Shown here: positions 45,181-54,493 of the stretch, piece by piece | Layout of the letters: every line of letters starts with the position of its first letter | Position numbering within the stretch: the stretch's first letter is position 1 | Assembly (NCBI RefSeq): GCF_900314615.1 | Contig: NZ_OMWA01000001.1 | Span: 69,546 to 133,545, forward strand | Direction: 5' to 3' | DNA from: an uncultured Methanobrevibacter sp. | Lineage (GTDB): Archaea; Methanobacteriota; Methanobacteria; Methanobacteriales; Methanobacteriaceae | DNA length: 64,000 bases | Notes under the pieces: model-generated | Databases searched by the model: none | What the model was told of the DNA's origin: nothing | Seen by the model: only the letters and a program-made list of their open reading frames with translations | Translations under genes and position numbers: made by a program

Positions 45181-45342
45181 TAGTAAAGTTTAAATACTAG
45201 TCATATCTATGTTTAATCATACAGTAGCACTTCAATAAGTATTAAAACTGATTTTTAACAGATTTTTAATTGAAGTTTTAAATCAAATTTAATATTTGGC
45301 CATATATTATGCTTTGATTTTAATAAATCGAAGAGGTATAAT

Positions 45343-45663
45343 ATGTTAGATTATACTATTGAGGATGCAAGAGAATATTGAAATCTTTTGATAGTTCTGA
45401 ATTGAGATTGGATAGTCATGTATTGGATAATTGGTTTGAAAGAGATATAAATTGATTATATTTTTGAATGTTTAAATGATAAAATGCTTTTAAGTATTTC
45501 AAAAACAATGGAAAATCGTTTTAAATTAATTTATCCTCATGAAACTGTTAAATCACAGGATTTGTATATAATTATTGGGATTGATGACTTTGAAAGAATA
45601 ACTGTTAAAACAGCTTATTCATTTTCTAAAACCAGGAGGCAAAGAGAACATGAGAGAAAATAA
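45343..45663 (+). pseudogene. Decayed toxin-like gene (DUF4258-type) upstream of DUF2283 gene
   Basis: AGAGGT precedes an ATG, but the frame stops after 12 codons. The sequence goes on in other frames: SFDSSELRLDSHVLDNWFER, then from about 45456 DYIFECLNDKMLLSIS and later IIGIDDFERITVKTAYSF. At least two frameshifts are needed to join them. The last part ends inside the next gene's start. The order (toxin, then DUF2283) and the ITVKTAY...RRQREH ending suggest a DUF4258-like ribonuclease toxin; this family call is tentative. Confidence 0.55.
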
Positions 45664-46027
45664 CATTCAGGAAGTAATATGCAGATATGATGTTGCATCC
45701 GATATTTTAGGCGTTAAATCAAATAAAAAGTTTGAATATCGTGAAACTATTGAAATGGATGATGGTTTACTCTTGGATTTTGATGTTGATAATGTTCCGG
45801 TATCTTTAGAAATACTGGATGCTTCAAAAAGATTTAATCTTCCTTGCGAAAGTTTAAATAATATTGTCTTTTTTAAAATGGAAGTCTGTATAGAAGATAA
45901 ATCCATTTCTCTAAAAGCTATTTTAGGTGTTTTAGTTGATAATGTTGAAAATATTCAAGACATTGAGTCATTCACAAGCAATCATAATCATTATCCAAAT
46001 GGGATTAGTGAATTGGCTTTAATTTAG
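45650..46027 (+). CDS. DUF2283-like protein, probable orphaned antitoxin
   Basis: 125 residues. ICRYDVASDILGVKSNKKFE and LLLDFDVDNVPVSLEILDAS follow the DUF2283 pattern (YDxxxDvLyi...d.dg.ivGiEIl.AS). In known type II pairs DUF2283 neutralises DUF4258 toxins. AGGAGG is strong and lies within the end of the broken toxin gene, so the antitoxin can still be made. The C-terminal 50 residues exceed the core domain. Confidence 0.68.
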   Translation: MRENNIQEVICRYDVASDILGVKSNKKFEYRETIEMDDGLLLDFDVDNVPVSLEILDASKRFNLPCESLNNIVFFKMEVCIEDKSISLKAILGVLVDNVENIQDIESFTSNHNHYPNGISELALI

Positions 46028-46059
46028 AAAAAACAGAATTTAAGGATATCTCATTACCA

Positions 46060-46140
46060 TTAAGCATAATAAATGCCGACCATCAAACCCAGAATGCATA
46101 ACAGTAGTATCAGAAGTATTGCTGTATCTTTCATATCCAT
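46060..46140 (-). CDS. Possible 26-residue membrane peptide
   Basis: A frame MDMKDTAILLILLLCILGLM with one membrane helix. TTTTATATAT lies about 25 bp before the ATG on the same strand, so a leaderless transcript is possible; no ribosome site. It is short enough to be chance. Confidence 0.3.
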   Translation of the reverse strand: MDMKDTAILLILLLCILGLMVGIYYA

Positions 46141-46236
46141 GCTTTTAATTTTGTTGTTTGTAATATATAAAATGATAGAAAAGTTTTTTAACAATAACAT
46201 TCAAACTAACAAAAGCAACTTAAAAGAGGTGATAAT

Positions 46237-46608
46237 ATGAAAGGCTTTATTGTAGTCGTTTTAGGCATTATTGCCGCACTATTGATTGTCGGCGGTGCTG
46301 TAGCCTACTCTTTTATGAATGAATTAGGTGTTAATATGGAAGATATCGATTCAAATACAATAGACAAAATAAAAGATAAAGTAAGTAATGTTGCATCTTC
46401 TGAAAGTTCAGATTCACCGTCTGCCTCATCATCAGAGGGCAGCAACATTGTAGATGAAGTAGTGAAATTCAACGCTCAAAACGGTGAAGGATATTACCGT
46501 GAAGTGACCTACTCCGACGGAGGATTCAGACAGTATGACACAGAATCCGGCGATCTGATAGGTTCATCCTATGATTCCGACAAGGATAAGCTTCCAAGCT
46601 TAGAATGA
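46237..46608 (+). CDS. Small membrane-anchored protein, unknown
   Basis: 123 residues. One N-terminal membrane helix (GFIVVVLGIIAALLIVGGAV) is followed by an acidic, serine-rich linker and a C-terminal beta-type region FNAQNGEGYYREVTYSDGGF. AGAGGTGAT is an excellent ribosome site. No family is recognised. Its stop overlaps the next ATG, so the two proteins are probably made together. Confidence 0.65.
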   Translation: MKGFIVVVLGIIAALLIVGGAVAYSFMNELGVNMEDIDSNTIDKIKDKVSNVASSESSDSPSASSSEGSNIVDEVVKFNAQNGEGYYREVTYSDGGFRQYDTESGDLIGSSYDSDKDKLPSLE

Positions 46609-46898
46609 TTGAAATGATACTGAAGGATTTGTTAAATCATTTTGAAATCGAAGAGGAATTTCCAGATTATCTTTTAAATCAAAGATTCAATGAGGTCTTT
46701 TTGGACGGAGACTTCACAAAAAAAGACAATAATTATGAAATAGTGATTACCACAAGACAGAATGTCACTCATCATATGTATCTAAAACCTGATGATGACT
46801 TTCCGGTCATAATAATGTCGGAGCTTCCGAACGGCTCTCTAAACGGGATGAAGTTTGGCCGAAGCGAAGATGACGTGGCATACATCAATGAACTGTAA
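46605..46898 (+). CDS. Small cytosolic protein, unknown, coupled to the membrane protein gene
   Basis: 97 residues, acidic, alpha then beta: KDLLNHFEIEEEFPDYLLNQ, VITTRQNVTHHMYLKPDDDF. It is not recognised. ATGA overlap with the preceding gene means translational coupling; a second ATG three codons on is also possible. Confidence 0.6.
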   Translation: MIEMILKDLLNHFEIEEEFPDYLLNQRFNEVFLDGDFTKKDNNYEIVITTRQNVTHHMYLKPDDDFPVIIMSELPNGSLNGMKFGRSEDDVAYINEL

Positions 46899-46921
46899 TT
46901 GCTATTATTTTTTTCTATTTT

Positions 46922-46997
46922 TTAAATTGCTTTTATTTAATAAAATTGACTTGTTTTTATTTAATTGTTTTAATCGGCTTAAATTGCTCTTATTTGA
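46922..46997 (+). repeat. 19-bp phased repeat array G (4 units)
   Basis: Units at 46922, 46941, 46960 and 46979; the outer two are closest to consensus (TTAAATTGCTTTTATTTAA, TTAAATTGCTCTTATTTGA). TTTATATT lies at 47010, 13 bp on; the Rpn gene ATG is at 47048. Confidence 0.82.
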
Positions 46998-47047
46998 TAC
47001 TTAACCATTTTTATATTAGGTTAATCAATCTATAATTGTGTTTAAAC

Positions 47048-47940
47048 ATGTTTTCTGGGGCCTGGATTAAAATAATTAAAATCTTGGTAAAAATGACTAG
47101 TAAGCTCTCCGGTGAAGACGAAACCTACAAATACATATTCAAAAAGCTGGGTGTTCGTTTTTACACAAAATTAGGCTATGATGCTGAGTCAATTAAATTT
47201 AAAAACGTTGAACTGGTTCCATTGGCTCCCGATAACAGATATATGGATATCTTCATCGAAGTTGATGGAAAATATAACAGCAATGTTGAACTGCAATCAT
47301 CGCCAGTGTATGATTCCAAAATGGAAGATATGTACAAATATCGCATATATTCCCAATCTGAAGATGGCATGCCGTTTAAAACATGTGTTTTTGCAACATA
47401 TAATCCGAAGCATGGGATTGATAACATAGAAATTGACGGAGATATCAATTTTCATCCGGATTTCTACTATGCGAAAAACCAAATTGCAGAGGAAGTTTTA
47501 AATGTTTTGAACATAAAGTTAATAACAGGATTCCTCTTCTCGACACAGAAGCAATTGATTTGATAATCCTGCCGGATATGGGACATGACTTGGATATTAA
47601 GAAATTGCTTGAACGCTCTTCAGGATTGCTTGTAAATGCGGTAATTGAAGATGCAGACTTCCATTTGGATTTAATAGAATGTCAAAAGAAGATGCTGCAA
47701 AGATTTTTGAAAGTGGCAGACAGAAGTGAGGTGGAAAAAATGTTAAAATTTAAAGCCGAAGATTATGGCATCGAACCTAATGTAACGGGTATTGAAGAAG
47801 AAATCAATCTGGCTTATCTTGATGGTGAACGTGAAGGTAAACTTTCTATTGTTCGTAATCTTATTAAGTTAGGTTCTGATGATGAATTCATTTCAAAAGT
47901 CACAGGTCTTGATTTGGATAAAATCAGGTCTCTTAGATGA
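47048..47940 (+). pseudogene. Rpn-family PD-(D/E)XK nuclease broken by one frameshift
   Basis: The first frame (47048-47563) has D67 in YMDIFIEVDG and E81-x-Q83 in NVELQSSPV, then loses family character after KLITG. The second frame (to 47940) reads NRIPLLDTEAIDLIILPDMG across the same spot and runs to an HTH-like tail GSDDEFISKVTGLDLDKIRS. So one gene of about 297 codons has a single-base shift near 47523. The nuclease residues lie before the break; a truncated product is possible. A good terminator follows. Confidence 0.82.
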
Positions 47941-47960
47941 ATGTTTATTTTAACATTCAT
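47937..47960 (+). terminator. Hairpin terminator after Rpn pseudogene
   Basis: ATGAATGTT, loop TATTTT, AACATTCAT (9-bp stem), followed by TATTCTTTTTTTTATTTTT. It overlaps the stop codon. Confidence 0.75.
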
Positions 47961-48057
47961 TATTCTTTTTTTTATTTTTCGCTTATTTTTTAAATAGTAT
48001 TATATAATATTTCCACTAAAAATTATAATATAATAATTTAATAATTTTGTTGATATC

Positions 48058-48789
48058 ATGGACAAAAAAGAGTTAATTAATTCTGGAAAAGTAAAAAGCG
48101 TATTTACTACAGATAACGACGATGAAGTCATAATCGAGTTTAGAGACGACATGACTGCAGGTGACGGCGAACGTAAGGAAGTTATGAACAAAAAAGGTTC
48201 ATACAATGCAATAATTTCCGCTAAAATATTCAAAGTTTTAGAGGAAAACGGCATCAAAACCCAGTTCATTGATCTTCCGGAACCTAACGTAATGCTTGCA
48301 AAAAAACTTGAAATGATTCCAATTGAAGTTATTGTAAGAAATATCGCAACAGGAAGCCTTGTTCGCAAATATCCGATTGAAGACGGTACCAAACTGGACC
48401 CTCCAATCGTTCAGATGGACTTCAAGGCAGACGAATATCACGACCCTATGCTCAACCGTTCAATCATAAAGGCGTTAGGCATTGCAACCGAAGAGGAAAT
48501 CGACATCCTTGTTGAAAAAGCTTTAAAAATCAATGAAATTCTAACCAAATTCTTTGCAGATGCTGGAATCATTCTCGTTGACTATAAAGTTGAATTCGGA
48601 AAGGACAAAGACGGAAACATTCTTTTAGGTGATGAAATCTCACCTGACGGATGCAGATTATGGGACAGTGAAACCCTTGAAATGCTTGATAAGGAACTGT
48701 TCAGAAAAGGAAAAGACTCAGAAGTTATGGACGCTTACGTTGAAGTTTACAACAGAATTATTCCCGACGAGGAAAAGTTTGATTTTTAG
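48058..48789 (+). CDS. purC: SAICAR synthetase
   Basis: 243 residues. It adds aspartate to CAIR in purine synthesis. SGKVKSVFTTDN is the ATP lid, FRDDMTAGDGERKE and IPIEVIVRNIATGSLVRKYP the substrate motifs, and GDEISPDGCRLWD the C-terminal signature. First gene of purC-purS-purQ-cobA-glmS. TATTATATAATA at about 47998 is the TATA candidate. Confidence 0.96.
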   Translation: MDKKELINSGKVKSVFTTDNDDEVIIEFRDDMTAGDGERKEVMNKKGSYNAIISAKIFKVLEENGIKTQFIDLPEPNVMLAKKLEMIPIEVIVRNIATGSLVRKYPIEDGTKLDPPIVQMDFKADEYHDPMLNRSIIKALGIATEEEIDILVEKALKINEILTKFFADAGIILVDYKVEFGKDKDGNILLGDEISPDGCRLWDSETLEMLDKELFRKGKDSEVMDAYVEVYNRIIPDEEKFDF

Positions 48790-48797
48790 GTGATTAA

Positions 48798-49064
48798 ATG
48801 TTATTTGATATTGAAGTGAAAATTTCCCTTAAAAGCGGTATGTTAAACCCTGAAGCTACTCAGGTTGAAAGATCTCTTGATTTATTAGGTTACGAAGTTA
48901 AAAACGTTAAAACTGTTGAAACCATCAAATTCCAAATGGAAGGCGAAGACAGGGAAGTAATCAGAGAAAATGTAGTGGATATGTGTGAAAGATTACTCTG
49001 TAATCCTGTAATTCACGATTATAAGATAAATGTAATCCCACAGAACATGGCATGTGGCAAATAA
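48798..49064 (+). CDS. purS: FGAM synthase subunit PurS
   Basis: 88 residues; IEVKISLKSGMLNPEATQVE and VKTVETIKFQ are the PurS pattern. It bridges PurL and PurQ and helps channel ammonia. AGGTGATTAA precedes the ATG. PurL is not in the window. Confidence 0.95.
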   Translation: MLFDIEVKISLKSGMLNPEATQVERSLDLLGYEVKNVKTVETIKFQMEGEDREVIRENVVDMCERLLCNPVIHDYKINVIPQNMACGK

Positions 49065-49073
49065 GGTGAGAGA

Positions 49074-49718
49074 ATGAAAATTGGTGTAATTAGATTTCCT
49101 GGAACAAACTGTGACAGGGACGTCGCACAGGCCATAGAACTGGCAGGACTCACTCCAGAATACATCTGGTGGAGTGAAGAGAATCTCACTGACTATGACG
49201 GCATTGTCATTCCAGGTGGATTTTCATACGGAGATTACTTAAGAGCAGGAGCTATGGCTTCAATCACTCCGGTCATTGACGGAATCAAATCATTGGTAAA
49301 AGAGGAAAAACCGGTTTTGGGAATATGTAACGGTGCACAGATTTTAGGTGAAATCGGACTTGTTCCTGGAATTTTCATAACTAATGAATATCCTAAATTC
49401 AACTGTGAATGGGTTGATTTGAAAGTAGGCACCTCAAGAACTCCGTTTACAAAAGCATTCAAAAAAGACCAGATAATCAGACTTCCTATTGCACACGCTG
49501 AAGGAAGATTCTACACTGAAGACATGGACCTTCTTAAAGACCAGGACCAGATTGTACTTCAGTTTGAAGGCAAAAACCCTAACGGTTCAATGGAAGCGAT
49601 TACAAGCGTTTGTGACGAGTCAGGTCTAGTATGTGCAATGATGCCTCACCCTGAAAGAGCCTGTGAAGAAATATTCGGCTCAGATGACGGTTTAAACTTC
49701 TTTAAAGGATTTTTATAA
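49074..49718 (+). CDS. purQ: FGAM synthase subunit PurQ (glutaminase)
   Basis: 214 residues of class I amidotransferase. [11 protein letters not shown] at the start, the nucleophile cysteine in [11 protein letters not shown], and the His/Glu pair in [11 protein letters not shown]. It supplies ammonia to PurL. It lies 9 bp after purS, behind GGTGAGAG. Confidence 0.96.
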   Translation: MKIGVIRFPGTNCDRDVAQAIELAGLTPEYIWWSEENLTDYDGIVIPGGFSYGDYLRAGAMASITPVIDGIKSLVKEEKPVLGICNGAQILGEIGLVPGIFITNEYPKFNCEWVDLKVGTSRTPFTKAFKKDQIIRLPIAHAEGRFYTEDMDLLKDQDQIVLQFEGKNPNGSMEAITSVCDESGLVCAMMPHPERACEEIFGSDDGLNFFKGFL

Positions 49719-49728
49719 AGTGATATAA

Positions 49729-50445
49729 ATGGTAGTTTACTTAATTGGTGCAGGTCCTGGAGATGCTGATTTAATAACTCTTAAAGCAGTTAAAGCATTA
49801 AACAAAGCAGACGTTGTTTTATATGACTATCTGGCTAATGAAGAAATACTGGCTCATGCGCCTGAAGATGCTGAAAAAATATATGTCGGCAAAAAGGCAG
49901 GCGAGCATTATAAAACTCAGGATGAAATCAACGAGTTAATCATCGCACAGGCACAGGAGCATGAAAATGTCGTAAGGCTTAAAGGAGGAGACCCTTTTGT
50001 CTTTGGCCGTGGCGGTGAAGAAATATTGGCTTTAATGGAACATGATATCAAATTTGAAGTTATACCTGGTGTAACATCAGCAATTGGAGCACCAACTTCC
50101 CTGGGACTACCTGTAACTCACAGAGCGGTTGCAACATCACTTACAATTGTAACTGGTCATGAAGACCCGACAAAACCTGAAAGTCAGGTTCACTGGGACT
50201 ATACTGCAGATACTTTAGTTATTCTCATGGGAATAGGCAATATTCGTGAAAACACTCAAGAAATCATGAAATATCGCTCAGCAGACACTCCTGTATGTGC
50301 AGTTGAAAGCGGAACTCTGCCTGATGAAAATCTGGTGTTCGGCACTTTGGGAGATATTGCAGATAAAAAAATCAATACTCCAGCCATTCTCATAATTGGT
50401 GATGTTGTAAAAATGTATCAGAAAATTTATGATTATCAAAGGTGA
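49729..50445 (+). CDS. cobA: Uroporphyrinogen-III C-methyltransferase
   Basis: 238 residues. [20 protein letters not shown] is the family start, [17 protein letters not shown] the SAM site, and [20 protein letters not shown] the substrate site. It makes precorrin-2 from uroporphyrinogen III, leading to cobamides, F430 and sirohaem; hemD at 5324 is the preceding step. It is embedded between purine and amino-sugar genes. Its stop lies just before the glmS start. Confidence 0.94.
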   Translation: MVVYLIGAGPGDADLITLKAVKALNKADVVLYDYLANEEILAHAPEDAEKIYVGKKAGEHYKTQDEINELIIAQAQEHENVVRLKGGDPFVFGRGGEEILALMEHDIKFEVIPGVTSAIGAPTSLGLPVTHRAVATSLTIVTGHEDPTKPESQVHWDYTADTLVILMGIGNIRENTQEIMKYRSADTPVCAVESGTLPDENLVFGTLGDIADKKINTPAILIIGDVVKMYQKIYDYQR

Positions 50446-50450
50446 TTAAT

Positions 50451-52235
50451 GTGTGTGGAATTGTAGGTTGTATATTAAAAGAGGAAGATGATGTGGCCCC
50501 TATTCTTTTTGACTGCATATCCAAACTCGAATACAGGGGATATGACTCAATAGGTCTTGCTACATTTTCCGAAGATAAAATTCACATTAAAAAAGACAAA
50601 GGAAAAATCATTGAAGTAGATAAAAGTCTGGATTTAACCGACATGCCTGGAAGCTTCGGTATTGCTCATGTACGATGGGCAACACATGGTGATCCTTCCA
50701 AACTTAATGCTCACCCTCACGTTGATGAAGAAAATCGCGTTGCTGTTGTTCACAACGGTATTATTGAAAACTATCTTGAAATCAGAGAACAGTTAATCTC
50801 TGAAGGTCATGTATTCAAATCAGAAACGGATACAGAAGTAATTCCACATCTGATTCAGAAATTCATGGATGAAGGATTCGACCTGGAACATGCAGTAAGA
50901 AAAACAATTGGAATTATCGAAGGAGCATATGCTATTGCAGCAATATCAGTAAATGAACCTGACAAGATTGTTGCAACACGTAAGGATTCTCCTTTAATTG
51001 TTGGTCTTGGAGAAAACGGATATTATCTTGCATCCGACTCACCGGCAATATTGAAATACGCTAAAGACATAATCTATCCTGAAAAAGGCGAAATTGTCAT
51101 CATAGACAGGGATGGTGTAGTTGTTCATGATGAATTCGACAACGTTGTCAACAAGGATATAGAAACCATCAACTGGACACCTGAAATGGCTGAAAAGGAA
51201 GGATATGACCATTTCATGATAAAGGAAATCAATGAACAGGCAACAGCCGTAAGAAATACTTTAACTCAAAAGGAAAACATTCAGGAAATAATCGATGATT
51301 TTGATGATATTCAAAGAATCTGCTTTGTAGCATGCGGAACATCATATCATGCGTCTTTAACAGGTAAGTATCTGATTGAATCCCTTGCAGGCGTTCCGAC
51401 CGATGTAATTCTTGCATCTGAATTTAAATACTCAGCAAATACTTTAAACGACAAGACTCTGGTAATATTCATATCACAGTCCGGTGAAACTGCAGACTCC
51501 CTAAAGGCACTGGATGTTGCAAACAAAACATCAAAAACATTAGGTATAGTCAATGTTGCAGGATCAGCTATTACAAGAAGAGCGGATTATGTAATCCAGA
51601 CTCAGGCAGGTCCTGAAATAGGTGTGGCAGCAACAAAAACATATGTTGCACAGCTGACTTCAATATATCTGTTTGCAGCGCTTTTATGCAAAAATCAGGA
51701 ACTTCTTGATGAACTTGAAAAGGTTCCGGATTTCATTGACGAATCTCTAAAAGACATAGATTACGTCAAGGAACTTTCAAAAAGATATAACTATGCACGT
51801 GACTTCTTCTACTTGGGCAGAGGATATTCCTATCCGACAGCACTTGAAGGCGCCTTGAAACTCAAGGAAATTACATATATCCACGGTGAAGGATATGCTG
51901 CAGGTGAACTCAAGCACGGTCCTCTTGCACTGATTGATGAAGGAATTCCTGTGGTTGTAATAATTCCTCCTGGAGACAATTACAGAAAAACCATGAGTAA
52001 TCTTGAAGAAGTCAAATCTCGTGGAGCTAACGTGCTGGCAATAGGTGCAAAAGGCGATGAATCTCTTAAAAGCAAAGCTAATGCAGTTATAGAAATAAAT
52101 GCTGAAGTTAAAGAAATCATTGCTCCTCTGGTATATATCGTACCGTTGCAGCTGATAGCTTATTATATTACTCTTGAAAAAGGTCATGACCCTGACAAGC
52201 CTAAAAATCTGGCAAAATGTGTGACCGTGGAATAA
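50451..52235 (+). CDS. glmS: Glutamine:fructose-6-phosphate aminotransferase
   Basis: 594 residues from the GTG at 50451. This start is needed because Cys2 must become N-terminal (M-CGIVGCIL); a GTG 9 bases upstream would bury it. GGTGAT ends 4 bases before it. N-terminal glutaminase ([29 protein letters not shown]), then two SIS domains ([39 protein letters not shown]). It makes glucosamine-6-phosphate for pseudomurein and glycans. Confidence 0.96.
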   Translation: MCGIVGCILKEEDDVAPILFDCISKLEYRGYDSIGLATFSEDKIHIKKDKGKIIEVDKSLDLTDMPGSFGIAHVRWATHGDPSKLNAHPHVDEENRVAVVHNGIIENYLEIREQLISEGHVFKSETDTEVIPHLIQKFMDEGFDLEHAVRKTIGIIEGAYAIAAISVNEPDKIVATRKDSPLIVGLGENGYYLASDSPAILKYAKDIIYPEKGEIVIIDRDGVVVHDEFDNVVNKDIETINWTPEMAEKEGYDHFMIKEINEQATAVRNTLTQKENIQEIIDDFDDIQRICFVACGTSYHASLTGKYLIESLAGVPTDVILASEFKYSANTLNDKTLVIFISQSGETADSLKALDVANKTSKTLGIVNVAGSAITRRADYVIQTQAGPEIGVAATKTYVAQLTSIYLFAALLCKNQELLDELEKVPDFIDESLKDIDYVKELSKRYNYARDFFYLGRGYSYPTALEGALKLKEITYIHGEGYAAGELKHGPLALIDEGIPVVVIIPPGDNYRKTMSNLEEVKSRGANVLAIGAKGDESLKSKANAVIEINAEVKEIIAPLVYIVPLQLIAYYITLEKGHDPDKPKNLAKCVTVE

Positions 52236-52252
52236 GGTTTTTTGACCTTATT
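52231..52252 (+). terminator. Hairpin terminator after glmS
   Basis: AATAAGGT, loop TTTTTG, ACCTTATT, followed by TGACTTTTTTTATTTTTTT. It overlaps the stop codon and ends the purC-glmS operon. Confidence 0.8.
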
Positions 52253-52630
52253 TGACTTTTTTTATTTTTTTCATTGTTTAATCTTTAAATCCGATTTTGG
52301 GATATTTAAACATTAATTTTTCCAATATTGTGCTCTACTGTTTAATTTATCGAAAACCTTTAAATATTACCTGGTCGTCTATTATTTTAAAGTCATGATG
52401 TTTCTCAATGTTTTCTTAACTATTGGTAATTATAAAAATTTCATTTTCAATCGGATATTGTCTTTTGTTAATAATTTCAATTACTTTAATGTATTTATAC
52501 TATTTTTTAGATTATTTAACTTTATTTATTGTAAATTAGGCCTATTTGTGCTTTTTTTGAAAAACAAAAGCTTTTTATAGAAAAAGTGTAATAAGAAATA
52601 TTACGAACAAATGTTAAATGGAGTTAACGT
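52253..52630. other. A+T-rich spacer before the adhesin gene
   Basis: No credible gene; a 61-codon Phe-rich frame at 52395 has no ribosome site. CTTTTTATAG at 52571 is a likely TATA box, and GTAATA/TATTAC (52588-52593, 52599-52604) forms a small dyad between it and the expected transcript start, a possible operator. GGAG at 52619 serves the adhesin. Confidence 0.45.
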
Positions 52631-54493
52631 ATGTTTAATAAAAAATTTAGTTTAGTTTTAATTACTCTGGTGTTTATGTTGTCACTGTCTGCAGTTGCAG
52701 CAGTTGATGCAAACTCAACCGATGATATAATTGCTGGAGAAGTTGATGAAGAGCCTCCATCGGGTAATGTTACTAATATTTCCGATAGTGAGGTTGTATT
52801 AACTGCTAATCCAAATGATAATTATGTTTTAAGCAGTGTAGATAACGGAAAATACTACAGTGGCGGAAGTTATGATTTTATCTTATCAAATAATGATAAT
52901 CCTGTAGAAAATGTTTCTGTTTCTATCAGTCTTAACGGAGTTGTTTTTACTCAAAACACTGATGATGCCGGTAAGGTATCCGTTCCATTGGATTTGAAAG
53001 CAGGTACATATAAGATTTCAGCATCCTATGATAATGTCTCTGCAAACGATACTGTCAAGGTACTGTCTGTAGTGACTGGAAAGGATATAACTAAAACTTA
53101 TAAAAGTACCACAAAATACACAGCCACTTTCCTTGACGGCAACGGCGCTCCCCTTAAAAATACCAAGGTCAAATTCAAAATCAACGGTAAGACTTATACC
53201 CAAAAGACCAATTCAAAGGGTGTTGCCAGTCTTGCTATCGATTTGAAAGTCGGAACATATACTGTATATGCAATTCATCCGGACGGATACAGAACTTCAA
53301 ACAAGATTACTGTGACTACATCAGTCATTTCTAGTAATCTTAACAAAAGATATTTGAGTTCCAAGGTATTTTCAGCTACATTCTACGGCACCAACGGTAA
53401 ACTGCTTTCCAAAAAGTATGTTACATTCAAATGCCATGGAGATACATTCAAGGTCAGAACAAATTCCAAAGGTGTTGCAGAGTTAAGTGTTATTTCATAC
53501 CCGTCAACATTCAAGATTTATTCAATAAATCCTCAGACAGGTGAGAAAAAGACTAACACTATCAAAATTTCACCTACAATGACCGCAAGCAAGATGACAG
53601 TATTCTCCGATAAGACTTCTAAATTCAAAGTAAAACTTTATAAAAATGAGAAATTAGTTAAAAACGCTAAGGTTTATGTTTATATCAAAGGTGTGAAGAA
53701 GGTTGCAAAAACCGATGCCAACGGTGTGGCCAGTGTCAATTTCAAATTGGGCAAGGGAACATATACATTCGAATCATATGATCCATACACAAAATCAAGT
53801 ATCGGTACTAAAATTACAGTTAATTTGGCTTCTATCAAGGCCAACAATATTGTAGCGCCTTCAAACAAGGTCTCAGTATTCACTGCAACCTTGCTCAAAC
53901 AGAACGGTGATGTTGCCAAAAATACCAGGATGCAGATGACGCTTGACGGCAAAACATATACCATCAAAACAAATGCATATGGTGCAGCCAGCCTGTCTTT
54001 CAATCTCACTGAAGGAACTTACAATGTTGTCTGTAAGGATTTAAGCACAAACTACACAGTAACCAAAACAATAACTGTCTATGAATCAAATATTGGTACA
54101 TCATATAATCAGTATGGTGTTTCAGAAGACGGATATTCTCTTTTGGCTATTGGTAGGGCTTCAGCTTCAGGTGAGCTCAGCAAATACGGTTATACATTCT
54201 ATGTAACTGAGTTTGACAGAACCTGTCCGTACTGCGGAAGCCACAATCTCTACTGGAGTATTTTCTTTGCTGGTTCAGAAACCGCAAACTGGGGAACATT
54301 CCCTGCAACAGGTTACGGTGAAGGAAGCAGTGCAGAAGGTATAATAGTCTGTGCCGACTGTGACAGTGACTGGTCTGTATTCGGTCATAACCATGGAGGT
54401 TCCGGCGGTGATTTGACAATAATTACACCGACTGAATCATGTACTAAAGCCGATGCATATACCTTGAAAAGCGGAAATTATGTAGCTTCATAA
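52631..54493 (+). CDS. Adhesin-like surface protein with five Ig-like repeats and a cysteine-rich C-terminal domain
   Basis: 620 residues. Signal peptide 1-27 (KKFSLVLITLVFMLSLSAVA). Five Ig-like beta-sandwich repeats of about 85-90 residues follow, each with the pattern NGK.Y..KTNSKGVASL...LK.GTY (for example INGKTYTQKTNSKGVASLAI). The last 125 residues differ: CPYCGSHNLYW and CADCDSDWSVFGHNHGG look like a zinc-ribbon pair outside the cell. No membrane anchor or sorting signal is seen at the C-terminus. Adhesin-like proteins of this kind are abundant in gut Methanobrevibacter; the ligand is unknown. Confidence 0.8.
   Translation: MFNKKFSLVLITLVFMLSLSAVAAVDANSTDDIIAGEVDEEPPSGNVTNISDSEVVLTANPNDNYVLSSVDNGKYYSGGSYDFILSNNDNPVENVSVSISLNGVVFTQNTDDAGKVSVPLDLKAGTYKISASYDNVSANDTVKVLSVVTGKDITKTYKSTTKYTATFLDGNGAPLKNTKVKFKINGKTYTQKTNSKGVASLAIDLKVGTYTVYAIHPDGYRTSNKITVTTSVISSNLNKRYLSSKVFSATFYGTNGKLLSKKYVTFKCHGDTFKVRTNSKGVAELSVISYPSTFKIYSINPQTGEKKTNTIKISPTMTASKMTVFSDKTSKFKVKLYKNEKLVKNAKVYVYIKGVKKVAKTDANGVASVNFKLGKGTYTFESYDPYTKSSIGTKITVNLASIKANNIVAPSNKVSVFTATLLKQNGDVAKNTRMQMTLDGKTYTIKTNAYGAASLSFNLTEGTYNVVCKDLSTNYTVTKTITVYESNIGTSYNQYGVSEDGYSLLAIGRASASGELSKYGYTFYVTEFDRTCPYCGSHNLYWSIFFAGSETANWGTFPATGYGEGSSAEGIIVCADCDSDWSVFGHNHGGSGGDLTIITPTESCTKADAYTLKSGNYVAS

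Noticed and set aside
52395..52580. 61-codon Phe/Asn-rich frame before the adhesin
   Set aside because: Composition follows the A+T-rich spacer, no ribosome site, and a TATA box for the adhesin lies at its end.
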